Below, piece by piece: positions 31,704 through 38,149 of a stretch of 64,000 bases of DNA. How positions within the stretch are numbered: the first letter of the stretch is position 1; each line of letters begins with the position of its first letter. The DNA is from Stramonita haemastoma (lineage: Eukaryota; Mollusca; Gastropoda; Neogastropoda; Muricidae). Under the pieces are notes generated by a model. That model was not told where the DNA came from. It saw only the letters and a program-made list of their open reading frames with translations, and ran no database searches. Location: positions 85,828,365 through 85,892,364 of the forward strand of contig CM060318.1 in assembly GCA_030674155.1 (NCBI GenBank), given 5' to 3'. A program made the translations under genes and the position numbers.

Positions 31704-34264
31704 GAAGGGGGATATATATATATATAATATATATATATATATATAATATACACACACACACACAGTATAATTATGTTAAAGATTCTCGGCATGTTTTTGT
31801 TTTAGCTATAATGTGACAATAGCAAAGAACTGTTTTCTCCCATGGTCCAGGGATGCTGGGACCCCGTCAGTATAAATAGCATCCCTAACTACTGGACATT
31901 CTGTACAAGGAAATCCCCCCCCCCCCCCCTTTCTTTTTAACACTCTTGGCTCTACTTGTTTCTGCCCTGTTCCTTTTCTTCCTGCTACCTCCTTCTTGTC
32001 TACTGTCTGCCTTCTTGGTCCATTCTCCAGCCTTTTTTTCCCAGAATTTAAAAGATAACAATTCTCTCCCATGCCAAAGCGAAATGCACTAGGCCCGACT
32101 TGTCAAGCACTTAAAGGCAATGCAACACTTTTTTGCTCATGTGACAGATAACATTAACTGCTGTCTGAGTGTTGGATGAAGAACTGCTTTATTTTGTTTG
32201 GGATTACTTTGGGAAAGAAAACGGAATAGAATGCATGGTGCCTGGTCTTCTCCTGCGCTTACTCTGACGGTCTGACCACTAGCATCAGCTGACACATTCA
32301 AACTTCAGGCAGCTCACTAAGAAGTTCATTAAAAAAATTTTTTTTTTTTTTAAAGTTGCATAAATTTTGAAAACAGGCAGAAGAATGGGCTGGGTAGGCT
32401 GAACATAGCAAAGGAAAGAGAAGGGGTTATAGGCAAGGGAAAAGGCAGAAACAAAAGGAGTGATAAGACAAGGGAAAATTTCTAGCACAGAATTTCCAGA
32501 AAGTGGGGATGCTGTTTATACTAAAAGAGGACCCAGCATCCCCTTGGGGGACCACAAGATGTATAATTTTATCAAATTATTTGAGGCAATTTCAAGAAAC
32601 TGTTCCTTCACAATGATTTTTTTCCCTCACAGGAAATTCCATAATTTATTCCACAAATCTAATGAGAATTGACATAATTCATTAATAGTAAACTGTGCTT
32701 GATAAAGAATCAACTCTACATGTAAACAGACTTTACCTTGAACTCTCTTTGGGGCCACATTTGGCAAACACAGTATCAGCACCCTTGAGCACACCCTGAA
32801 GCCGACTAACAATGGAAGAGCTGTACACTACTGGAGAAGCTCCTATGCAGTACTGGAAGCAGCCTGTACACAAAATATAAATTTATATTTATAATATATA
32901 TTTTTAATAAGTTATAAATATATATTTTTTAAATCCCTCATTTTTGTTGTTGCTTATTGGCTTGAGCTTCCGGGTTTACCAATGGTGAGATTTTGCAACT
33001 GTAACTGTTTTTGCCCACCAGGAATTTCATGAAGGTTAGACCACATTCCAACTTTGGGGGTATTATATATGCTGGATATAGGCCTATGTTTGTGTTTCCA
33101 TGACCCACTGTATCAAGCTGACATGAATTATGAGATCTTTAAAAATGCATATTTGCACTTCTGCATGCATTGATACTAAAAATACACAAAGAGGAAAAAA
33201 AGGCATTGGCAAGTCTGCACTTGAAGTTGACCTGGGAGATAGTAAAAATTCTCATCCTTATTTCGCCTGACACCACTAAGATTCGAACCCACAACTTCAT
33301 GGACCCATGGGATTGAAAGTGAACGGTGTTAACCACTGGGCTATTGCATCCATCAGTTTGTTGATAAAAGGACAATTACAAACAGAAACTTGAGCATCAT
33401 CTCTTCTTGTGTGCATGCATCTGACAAATCAACCTCTGTCACTTATCTTCACAAAATTAATCACTCAAACTCACGCTTCCCCAAAGGAATGTTCATTAAA
33501 CTTTAAAGTTTGTGATTTCATTCAAATTTCAAGGAGATGAACTTTGTAAAATCCAATGTTCTTAAGTAATCTAAAAATACTAGTTAACCCTAAAATGGAT
33601 ACGTGCAAATTTTTCACTCCCCTCCCTAATTCTGAAAATAAATTCCCTAAAATAACTTACATACATGTATAATTTGCCCAGGTAAGAACATATTCTTCAA
33701 CACAATGCACTTACATTTATCAAAAGCTGGTCCAAAGTAAGCTCTAGGAATGCATAAGCTGCTTTTCGCCAGGGCTTGGGGGGTTCCACTTTCAGGATCC
33801 TCCTTCCGGTTTTTGTCAAAACCAGGCAAGGCCTTCTTTTCCTCTGCTCCTGTTGTAGTTTCACTCTCACTGTTCGATTTTAGATCCCCTGATGGTTTTT
33901 CCTCTTCTGACAAAGTCTGTTCCTTCAAAGAAGAATCCATCATCTCTTCGGATTGATCCTTCATTTCACAGTCATCGTCAGCTGCTGCTTCCTCCCCTTC
34001 TTTACTGGCAGCTGCCTCCTCTGCCTTTTTCTTGTTCCACAGGTCTTCAACCCACCCTATGTAATTGATTTCATCACCATCTTGGTCATCATCATCATCA
34101 GCACCATCACCTACCAGTTCCTCATTATCAGCATTGTCCTCGTTACTGAGGATGCCTTCTCCTCCTTCCACACAAACATTCTCATCAGCTTCTCCTTCAA
34201 AGATCTCTCCCATTTCAACCCCTACACATTCTGGACTTTCTGACGGTTCTTCATTATCTGCCAT
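10200..34264 (-). CDS. Gene A: RRM and coiled-coil nuclear protein (spliced model)
   Basis: Coding exons: 34264-33715, 32863-32737, 30270-30089, 28173-28108, 24823-24694, about 18134-17993, 17455-16296, 14517-14311, 13927-13777, 11890-11655, 10230-10200. All are GT-AG. Phases agree at every junction except 24694/18134; the 11655/10230 join agrees only after one surplus base in the 11655-11890 exon is discounted. Product about 990 residues: acidic 1-183; unrecognised 184-308; RRM about 310-395; Lys/Glu then Gln/Arg/Glu coiled coil about 400-786; coiled coil 787-855; Tyr/Gly/Arg-rich tail to the end. RRM plus RGG/Tyr-like tail and charged coils suggest a nuclear RNA-binding or RNP scaffold protein. 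I do not recognise an orthologue, so no symbol is given. Three single-base indels, two in E8 and one in E11, interrupt the raw frame. Confidence 0.8.
11655..11890 (-). CDS. Gene A, E11: Gly/Tyr/Arg/Gln-rich tail
   Basis: Acceptor GGGGAGCAG (exon base 11890), donor ATG|GTAAGT (last base 11655). The first part reads best in the frame giving YGEQQAADIYRQEG and GYGGRMYDEDGGGG. The last part reads best in another frame, KDRRQSGQRGRQQQGQRNDR, which also joins E12. One extra A in the AAA at 11715-11717 would explain the switch. A low-complexity R/G/Q/Y tail is common in RNA-binding proteins that form condensates; that role is inferred. Confidence 0.7.
12140..13265 (-). pseudogene. Decayed duplicate of gene A exons E9-E10 and their introns
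   Basis: This block aligns in the same order with 13510-14590: intronic TTTTCACTGCTCTT...CACAACTCA, an E10-like exon ending in the same CAG...GTAATT donor (12397), the GGAAACA-AACCCATATA intron repeat at 12660-12770, and an E9-like exon at about 13011-13185. The E9 copy has frameshifts and an early stop. The E10 copy keeps an open frame and a phase-1 donor but lost its ancestral acceptor; its nearest AG (exon base 12518) gives the wrong entry phase. It is most likely skipped. Confidence 0.75.
13349..13478 (+). mobile_element. Internal LINE reverse-transcriptase fragment
   Basis: About 130 bp encode MTETLQNHHTSISIGGRP and then the FADDIDLMG active-site region after a one-base deletion. It is nearly identical to the complement of 45063-45195, inside the large LINE at 44.3-46.7 kb. 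Both LINE ends are missing, which is unusual for target-primed insertion. It lies at the edge of the duplicated block inside gene A, antisense to it. Confidence 0.85.
13777..13927 (-). CDS. Gene A, E10: Tyr/Ser/Gln-rich segment
   Basis: Acceptor TATTCAACAG (exon base 13927), donor AGAG|GTAATT (last base 13777). Enters in phase 0, leaves in phase 1, fitting E9 and E11. It encodes QQPEAYGRDVNMGPQYSSNQ and then a Tyr/Gly run. The composition resembles prion-like tails of RNA-binding proteins. A decayed copy lies at 12397-12540. Confidence 0.8.
13985..14180. repeat. Short tandem repeat in a gene A intron
   Basis: The motif ATGTAAAAAATGGAAACAAA(C)CCATATA, of about 25-35 bp, is repeated roughly seven times with variation. 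Related decayed units sit at 12660-12770 in the duplicated block. Open frames through it (Phe/Tyr-rich on the minus strand) are by-products. Confidence 0.85.
14311..14517 (-). CDS. Gene A, E9: Leu/Glu/Lys coiled-coil exon
   Basis: The acceptor is a tandem CAGTTTCAG, so the exon starts at 14517 or 14511, both in phase 0 and differing by Phe-Gln. The donor is AAG|GTGTGT (last base 14311), followed at once by a CA/TG microsatellite. It encodes LEREVARQAQELQKSLDLLE, a clear heptad pattern, then RRMRNIDRPEEFSPSPSF. Immediately upstream in transcription lies the array of copied acceptors (14518-15345). Confidence 0.85.
14518..15345 (-). repeat. 14-copy tandem array of the E9 3' splice site
   Basis: CTGAGGCAAGG or CTGCAGCAAGG recurs at 14518, 14581, 14644, 14704, 14767, 14830, 14893, 14956, 15019, 15076, 15136, 15199, 15259 and 15322. 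On the gene strand each unit carries TTTCCTTGC[C/T][T/G]CAG TTTCAGTC, the same acceptor and first bases as exon E9. Reading on from any upstream copy reaches a TGA in TTTTGACAC within about ten codons. On the plus strand each unit carries AAAAGGTRAGTGAC, a consensus-like donor. Spacings are 57, 60 or 63, differing by ACA triplets. Confidence 0.92.
16296..17455 (-). CDS. Gene A, E8: Gln/Arg/Glu-rich coiled-coil exon
   Basis: Acceptor TTTTATTACAG (exon base 17455), donor TCG|GTGAGT (last base 16296); phase 1 in, phase 0 out. Order of content: Lys/Glu/Gln linker, Pro/Gly stretch MMPPGPFPGPQ, Met-Glu-Arg repeats (EMEREMERQREM), GRRHWPQQDRWEWEG, NRQREEE repeats, a coiled coil with REELILQKERLEQLHQEA, a polyGln run of about 19 coded by mixed CAG/CAA, then RGRPRKHDRFASGHR and SRSFSPGGS. 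Two compensating indels are needed: one surplus base near 17231-17234, one missing base in the C runs at 16828-16854. GC content is far above the surrounding introns. Confidence 0.85.
17800..17985. repeat. CA/GT microsatellites flanking exon E7
   Basis: CA-rich runs interrupted by CG and TG steps occupy 17887-17972, right beside the E7 donor. Another lies at 17540-17581 near E8. They add frames with no coding meaning. Confidence 0.9.
17993..18154 (-). CDS. Gene A, E7: second half of the RRM
   Basis: The donor is CAAG|GTGAGG (last base 17993, phase 1, agreeing with E8). The acceptor is either before 18134 (phase 0) or before 18154 (phase 1). The frame gives VYGGRSAVLTMTSHQAVMDH and NLEIGGHQVELG, matching beta3-alpha2-beta4 of an RRM: a hydrophobic RNP1-like strand and a helix with Ala/Val-Met. 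RNP1 is not canonical (no clear aromatic pair), so RNA binding may be modified. Neither acceptor matches the phase-2 donor of E6, so a small exon or an indel is missing here. Confidence 0.7.
18307..18464. repeat. Long (TA)n microsatellite
   Basis: It is about 158 bp of almost pure TA with a few AA/TT breaks, inside the large gene A intron upstream of E7. It can extrude cruciforms, and its length is probably uncertain in the assembly. Confidence 0.95.
18470..20750. other. Gene A intron without recognised features
   Basis: I find no exon-like frame with matching phases on the gene strand and no clear transposon. A minus-strand frame at 18483-18665 contains CACGKENQTGEHILQRC, which resembles the C-terminal zinc-knuckle-like end of non-LTR ORF2 proteins, so a small LINE remnant is likely at about 18470-18800. 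A GT run and a G run sit at 20752-20785. Confidence 0.45.
21015..22025 (+). mobile_element. piggyBac-like relic with N-terminal transposase frame
   Basis: The stretch is bounded by TTAA (21015-21018 and 22022-22025), with inner ends CACATTTCTTCC and, complemented, CCCTTTTCGTCT. From 21219 it encodes an acidic N-terminus with YDIDSSDDGWEPDSDENK, a frameshift, then SEEESMSMLTESSA and a basic RGRG stretch. This acidic-then-basic N-terminal layout occurs in piggyBac transposases, but the catalytic domain is absent. A SINE is inserted at 21500-21793. Superfamily assignment is moderate. Confidence 0.5.
21488..21805 (-). mobile_element. SINE family B, copy with 12-bp target duplication
   Basis: GTGGTTATAAAA flanks the element at 21488-21499 and 21794-21805. 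On the minus strand the head is tRNA-like: TAGTCTAGTGGTTAGGGCG (A box) and GGTTCAATCCCAG (B box). The core contains CTGGATAGGACGCCAGT. It is about 95% identical by eye to 39493-39770. The insertion disrupts the piggyBac relic. Confidence 0.88.
23095..23180 (-). mobile_element. Family-1 SINE 3' fragment
   Basis: It contains only TATATCGAGGATAATGGAGT and CATTCAGTCCCTGTGTGTATG, the 3' part of the SINE. It lies in the gene A intron. Confidence 0.75.
23911..24199. repeat. 50-bp tandem repeat, six copies
   Basis: The unit contains CCTTTACAATCAGGCTACRA, then CTTTTTYCCAGCTCTTTCA and TGTACACA. Copies are about 95% identical with no spacers. It lies between gene A exons E6 and E7. Frames through it (HTPLQSGYE repeats) are probably not translated. 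Confidence 0.93.
24694..24823 (-). CDS. Gene A, E6: first half of the RRM
   Basis: Acceptor CCATTTTCAG (exon base 24823), donor AGAG|GTAAGT (last base 24694); phase 1 in, phase 2 out. It encodes DRSLFLSNLPTSLDIGSTLK followed by LFPLALNIDVVKVSEKQR: the RNP2 strand (LFLSNLP), helix 1 and strand beta2 of an RRM. The remaining strands are in E7. Confidence 0.85.
24948..25086. repeat. 46-47-bp tandem repeat, three copies
   Basis: Units read GGGGATACAGCWGAGAACTG then AATCTAGCAATGTTGTCAG, in three head-to-tail copies next to exon E6 in the upstream intron. Confidence 0.92.
25190..25310 (-). mobile_element. SINE head fragment, minus orientation
   Basis: The complement gives a tRNA-like head related to that at 6935-7012 (CTGTGAGGTTCTGGGATCAA on the gene strand) and CCCAGTTTGAT...GAATGCCAAGTC body sequence. 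It is partial and diverged. Confidence 0.5.
26390..27000 (+). repeat. Dispersed repeat R3, copy 2
   Basis: It shares CATTGGGAAGACTGG...ACCAC with 59628-59655 and the GGGTGTCTCACTCACTCTGG, GTTGGCTCAGAACAGG and GCAGGGCCC blocks with 59757-60130, in the same order. A poly-A of 19 lies at 26708-26729. A CA microsatellite (26350-26402) precedes it. It is intronic, antisense to gene A. Confidence 0.65.
27320..28100. other. Intron with pyrimidine-rich minisatellite and microsatellites
   Basis: TTTAATTGTTTTTCCHAGCT plus TCCATCCCCACCTCCCAAT recurs four or five times between 27520 and 27700. CA/GC runs lie at 28015-28062. There are no exon signals apart from the short E5 that follows. Confidence 0.6.
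28108..28173 (-). CDS. Gene A, E5: 66-bp exon
   Basis: Acceptor TTATTTTTCAG (exon base 28173), donor GATT|GTAAGTA (last base 28108); phase 1 on both sides, so it is a symmetric exon that could be skipped without frame change. It encodes AKFSLQQAYYRKHLGNSGVS and joins the preceding KKQRT. I recognise no domain. Confidence 0.85.
30089..30270 (-). CDS. Gene A, E4
   Basis: Acceptor CTGTGTTGCAG (exon base 30270), donor ACAG|GTAAGAG (last base 30089); phase 2 in, phase 1 out. It encodes SGLDIYCQKAPFLLKQLMV, LGANVIHFRLEKR and AWTKLPYRGKMISAPVSF. The alternating hydrophobic pattern suggests a folded domain continuous with E3 and E5; I cannot name it. Confidence 0.85.
30466..31577 (+). mobile_element. 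LINE reverse-transcriptase relic (Rex1/CR1-like)
   Basis: Three consecutive plus-strand frames give a non-LTR RT: FAHKANRSTNDA, VRILFVDFSSAFYTI (motif with catalytic Asp), GSPQGTVLSPIL, then ADD-equivalent YFDD only after a one-base frameshift near 30908, EFASWCKQNCLDLTLKKTK, KYLGTVID, and a C-terminal ELLPSQKCYRVPKSKT. The set resembles Rex1/CR1-group elements. It sits in the intron between gene A E3 and E4, antisense to the gene. Frameshifts make it inactive. Confidence 0.85.
31617..31763. repeat. (GA)n, G run, (TA)n and (CA)n compound microsatellite
   Basis: A GA run to 31692 is followed by a G run, then TA and CA runs, beyond the end of the LINE frame. It may represent the LINE's 3' UTR or tail. 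Confidence 0.9.
31830..32560. repeat. Inverted pair of dispersed repeat D
   Basis: 31830-32190 is a plus-orientation copy (GGGATGCTG...GGTCCATTCTCCAGCC...CTTGTCAAGCACTTAAAGG). 32280-32560 contains the opposite arrangement (AAAGGCAGAAACAAAAGG, CAGCATCCCC). The two face each other in the intron between E3 and E4 and could form a long hairpin in the pre-mRNA. Confidence 0.6.
32737..32863 (-). CDS. Gene A, E3
   Basis: Acceptor TTTTGTGTACAG (exon base 32863), donor TCAAG|GTAAAG (last base 32737); phase 1 in, phase 2 out. It encodes CCFQYCIGASPVVYSSSIVS and then RLQGVLKGADTVFAKCGPKE. It is Cys-containing, with no recognised motif. Confidence 0.82.
33208..33360 (-). mobile_element. SINE family 2, minus copy
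   Basis: On the minus strand: TAGCCCAGTGGTTAACACCG (A box) and TTGTGGGTTCGAATCTTAG (B box), followed by a body shared with 51978-52150 (AAGTCAACTTCAAGTGCAGA). It is a tRNA-derived SINE different from family 1. Confidence 0.75.
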
Positions 34265-34292
34265 GCTCACAGCTCTTCAAGAGGCTGGGTTT
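33715..34292 (-). CDS. Gene A, E2: first coding exon, acidic N-terminus
   Basis: Acceptor TATGTCTGTTTCAG (exon base 34292), ATG at 34264-34262, donor AAAT|GTAAGTG (last base 33715, phase 1). Residues 1-183 are Glu/Asp-rich, with DDDDDQDGDE, a WVEDLWNKKKAEEAAA helix, MDSSLKEQTLSEEEK and, at the 3' edge, IPRAYFGPAFDK. An in-frame GTG two codons earlier is an unlikely start. Gene B carries a diverged version at 1133-1663. Acidic low-complexity N-termini are common in chromatin and RNP proteins; the role is inferred. Confidence 0.85.
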
Positions 34293-34299
34293 CTGAAAC

Positions 34300-35100
34300 A
34301 GACATAAAATACAGATTAGTTTATAAATTTATATATATTAAATGAATTTAAATAAACTATTTTATCTCACTGATTCATTCCCCCCCAAAATCAAATGATA
34401 TTATAAATAATCAAGACAGAATGGATGGGTTTTGATATTATACATAATTTAGGTTGAAGAAAATGTCAATTTTGCTTTTTTGTTAATTAAACATCAAGTA
34501 AAACAAGCTCTGGTAACTTCAGATTGCATCCATGCATGTATAATATTAATTAATGTGTGTTGTGATACTGATAATGTGTCCCTGTGACTAAGTCAGAGTG
34601 TGTATACTGTATGAGTATGTGATTCATATAAATTATAATTATTGTCAATACATCATTACATTGAGTGACTGAGTCAGTGAGTGTCTGTGTGTTTTACAAA
34701 CATAATATGGTGGGCATGTTTATAATTATGTCAATATCAGAATATGTGTGAAATTGAAAAGCACTTTCAATATCAACAGTTTTTATTCAGTCTATCATGT
34801 CTTCATTGACATCAATTCAAATTATTAATCAAGAAATTCAGAGTAAGAAAGCTGCTGATAGAGTGTGGCAACATTGCTATGGGCAAAGTTCTGAGCCAGA
34901 AAGTGAGAAACTGATTCACAGAACCATCAACAGCTTTATACCACATTAGTTTTAATTCCATGGCAAAGCTGCAATTATGAGATTTTAGTGTATGCAACCT
35001 CTTTTCCCCACCAAACCTATTTTCCATAACATAGAACACACTTCAATTCTCCCCTTCTTTTCATTCAACTAAAAAACAACAACTTGAAAATGAACCCCCG
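34300..35100. other. First intron of gene A, no feature recognised
   Basis: AT-rich, non-repetitive sequence with no exon signals that I can support on either strand. Confidence 0.5.
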
Positions 35101-35102
35101 CC

Positions 35103-35133
35103 CTCCCCCCCCCCCCCCCCCCCCCCCCCCCCC
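35103..35133. repeat. Poly-C tract of about 31 bases
   Basis: Nearly uninterrupted C from 35103; the gene strand carries the G-run. Length is likely unstable and unreliable in assembly. Confidence 0.95.
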
Positions 35134-35364
35134 ACTTACTGACTTCACCCCAGAACATTTGACTGACATTTTCAACATGTCTAGAATGACTTTCATGATA
35201 ATTATTTCATGAAAAATCTAGCAAAATTGCATCAAGAGAACTGTGTAAAATTTTACAAGTAGTGTAATGCAGTATGTGTATGCATGCACACTTGTTTAAA
35301 ATCATAATGATGTGTGAGTGTGAGTGTTTGTGTGACTATCAATACAAAAAAAAAGTATCATTTG

Positions 35365-35365
<1 letters not shown>

Positions 35366-35438
<73 letters not shown>

Positions 35439-35499
35439 TCAAGTCAAAAACACTGTAATCATCCCCTGAAAGGGTATACAAATTACGAGAGAGAGAGAG

Positions 35500-35531
<32 letters not shown>

Positions 35532-35852
35532 AAGAGAGAAAAAGAGAGAGAGAGAGAGAGAATGAATGAATGAATGAATAATCTTATTTTTCAAGGGTTA
35601 CAGAGTAAGCATTACATACTTTTTTTCATCCGGCCCTTGCCCTGATCAGGGAATAAAGCTAAGAACCCCCCTCCCTACCCCTACATACCAGCATCACCAC
35701 CAACAGCAGTTCAACCAATATTTTAAAATAAAAAAAATAAAAAAGGGATACATTCAACAAAACGCGTCATTCTAACTGGATACACTAATAGCTATTTAAA
35801 CAAACGTGTGTGTGTGTTTGTGTGAGTGTGTGTGTGTGTGTGTGGTGTGTGT

Positions 35853-35893
<41 letters not shown>

Positions 35894-36127
35894 GCGGGAA
35901 AACAAGCAAAGTAGGCATAAAAGGGAAAAAAACAGATTAAAAAAAAACCCAAAACATAAAAAAACCTTTAAATACAAAAAGCTACGTGAAAACACATCTC
36001 TATATTCCAATGGTAACATAATTTGAATCCAACATAAAAACCAAAAAAACTCCTCTCCATAACAAGTCTAGGATAGAATATGTGAAGGTGGAAGTTGGAA
36101 GGGAAAGGAAAGGGAAAGGAAATGAAA

Positions 36128-36221
<94 letters not shown>

Positions 36222-36290
36222 TAGAGAGAGAGAGACACAGACAGAGACAGACAGACAGACAGACAGACAGACGATTTATTTTATTCTTTT
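35366..36290. repeat. Cluster of (GT)n, (GA)n and (ACAG)n microsatellites
   Basis: GT 35366-35434, GA 35488-35562, GT 35807-35892, GA 36132-36235, ACAG 36239-36272. Between the first two is a minus-orientation LINE 3' end (35436-35485) with the GTCAAGTCAAAAACACTGTAA tail and body seen at 50960-51021. Confidence 0.9.
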
Positions 36291-36495
36291 ATATCAAGGA
36301 TAACAGAATAAGCAATCATGTGCTTTTTTTCATCCGGTCCCCGTGTGTATGCAGTTTTGTAAATATTGTCACTGTTCCCACCGGCAACAATGGCCTACTC
36401 TTACGAAAAGTGGAACAGGATTTAATGTGTGCACAAGATGTTCTGCATGCGTTCGCACACGGGGCCTCGTTTTAAAGTCTCATCCGAAGGGCTTG
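36280..36495 (-). mobile_element. Family-1 SINE, partial
   Basis: It matches the SINE 3' end and body (ATCAAGGATAACAGAATAAG, CATCCGGTCCCCGTGTGTATG, GCCTACTCTTACG, CGCACACGGGGCC) and stops at a GA run, before the tRNA-like head. Confidence 0.85.
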
Positions 36496-36499
36496 AGAG

Positions 36500-36677
36500 A
36501 GAGAGAGTATACATGTGTGTGGTGTGTTGTGCTCTGTGTTTGTGTTGTGTGCGTGATGTGTGTGTGTGTGTTGTGTGTGTTGTGTGCGTAGTGTGTGTGT
36601 GTCTGTGTGTGTGTGTGTGTGCGCGCGTGCACATGTACAACTGTGTCACTGTATTTGTACGCTGCTGCTGATCTCTG

Positions 36678-36737
<60 letters not shown>

Positions 36738-36795
36738 CGGTGTATGTGTGTGTGTGTGGTGCGCGCGCGCGCGCATATGTGTGTGTGTGAGTGTA
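36500..36795. repeat. (GT)n/(CA)n microsatellite complex
   Basis: Long GT runs with GC-rich interruptions, including CGCGCGCGCGC at about 36762-36773, which could adopt Z-DNA. Confidence 0.9.
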
Positions 36796-37166
36796 TGCAT
36801 TTGGGTTTGGGTTTTAGTTTGGGGTTTATTAGGCAACCACAATGTTGAAGATTCCTGGTAACCTTTCTTGTGCACTGTCCAAAAAAAAAATTATACTTCA
36901 TGTTTGCATGCAAATTAAATCATTACAAGTGATTTCTGTTTGATTGAGGGTGGGTTTTGTTGGGGGTTTCGACCCTGTGATATCCTTCAGGTCTACAGCA
37001 GTACAATCAGACACAGACCTGTTCAAGCTGTTCCACTATCTAGTGCCTAGTGGCAGTGCAGAGAGGCAAAGCACATGGGCATCACAGGCGGCCTTAGCCT
37101 GACGACTGAAATCTACGTTCCCCTTCAAGTCTCCACAGACTATATTACAATTGATAATGCACTTAC

Positions 37167-37400
37167 CCTATAAATGCAAACAACTTATGATGAATTTCTC
37201 CCTCTGGAGTTCAGATTCCACACCACTAGATACTACTAGACTAGGCTAGAACTAGTTCCAGAATCTGCATTCGTTGAACGCCTAACGGAAGTGTTGTAGC
37301 CTAAAGAACTCTTTACCGAAATCGTAAACATTCTGTCATATTTAGCCTATGATCTAGCCCATGACAGATGTATTTAGGTCTAGCCTATCTGGTCTAGGCC
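37167..37400 (-). promoter_or_regulatory. Gene A non-coding first exon and promoter
   Basis: On the gene strand TTTGCATTTATAGG|GTAAGTGCA gives a strong donor, with last exon base 37167. The exon has no ATG in frame with E2 and would be 5' UTR. Upstream sequence (37210-37400) is rich in CTAGGC, TAGCCTA and AGGCCTG motifs, like the region in front of gene B. The transcription start is not resolved. Confidence 0.5.
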
Positions 37401-37526
37401 TGTAGGTCTGTCCTGTTGTCTGGCGACCGTGGGGGCACCACTGAACACTTGACAGCCAGTTCGCTCCATTCCTCTGTCACTCTCTGTTCTGCCTTTCTCA
37501 CGGTTGTTCTAGACCTGTTCATTCGT
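37392..37526 (-). mobile_element. LINE ORF2 C-terminal scrap
   Basis: The minus-strand frame ends with VRKAEQRVTEEWSELAVKCS and VVPPRSPDNRTD, the typical final segment of this LINE group (compare RKAEQREEWRKLVGKSSGVP at 39070-39130). It abuts the SINE at 37528. Confidence 0.75.
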
Positions 37527-37527
37527 G

Positions 37528-37858
37528 ATGACGGGATAGCTTTGTGGCCAGAACATTGTACTCGCAATTTGACCACCCGGGTTTGATTCCCGTTCGAGGG
37601 GATTTTTCCCTTGGAGTTAAAATCAGTGCTAACTCTACTCTTGCCGCAAGTTCTTCGGATGAGACTATAATCCAAGGCCCCGTGTGCAAACGCACGCAGA
37701 ACATCTTGCGCACACGTTAAATCCTGTTCCACTTTTCGTAAGAGTAGGCCATTGTGTAGTGGTGGGAACAGATAAGATTTACAAAACTGCATACACACAG
37801 GGGACTGAACGTGAAAAAGCACATGAATGGTTATCCATTATCATCGATATAAAAGAAT
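37528..37858 (+). mobile_element. Family-1 SINE, full length, upstream of gene A
   Basis: It has the full tRNA-like head (GACGGGATAGCTTTGTGGCC; GGGTTTGATTCCCG), the body, and a 3' end with TATCATCGATATAAAAGAAT. It lies about 100-150 bp upstream of the AGGCCTA-rich promoter of gene A and on the opposite strand. Confidence 0.88.
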
Positions 37859-38149
37859 AGATAAATAAAATGACCTCCCTATCTCTTCCTTGGTCTGCCT
37901 CTTTTTCTTCCTCCTTGGATGGTGCCTTGCAAGTCCTTTCGATCTTGTGACATGCCCCTACTAAAATTTTAGGCTTCTTTACAATTGTTTAATGGTTTTG
38001 GTAGGGTCCAATAGTTTGCTGGATTCTGATATAAATGCACATCTTCGTTGCTTATTATATGGTCTTTGTGGTCGATGTTTGTTTGTTTTTAATTGCTTAA
38101 CTCTTTATCTGTAAAGATAGAAATGCCTCACTCACCTACAAGATCAGAC

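Noticed and set aside
33953..34307. Plus-strand frames opposite gene A E2 (Ser- and Ile-rich)
   Set aside because: They are antisense to an acidic coding exon whose minus-strand reading is supported by paralogy and splice phase.
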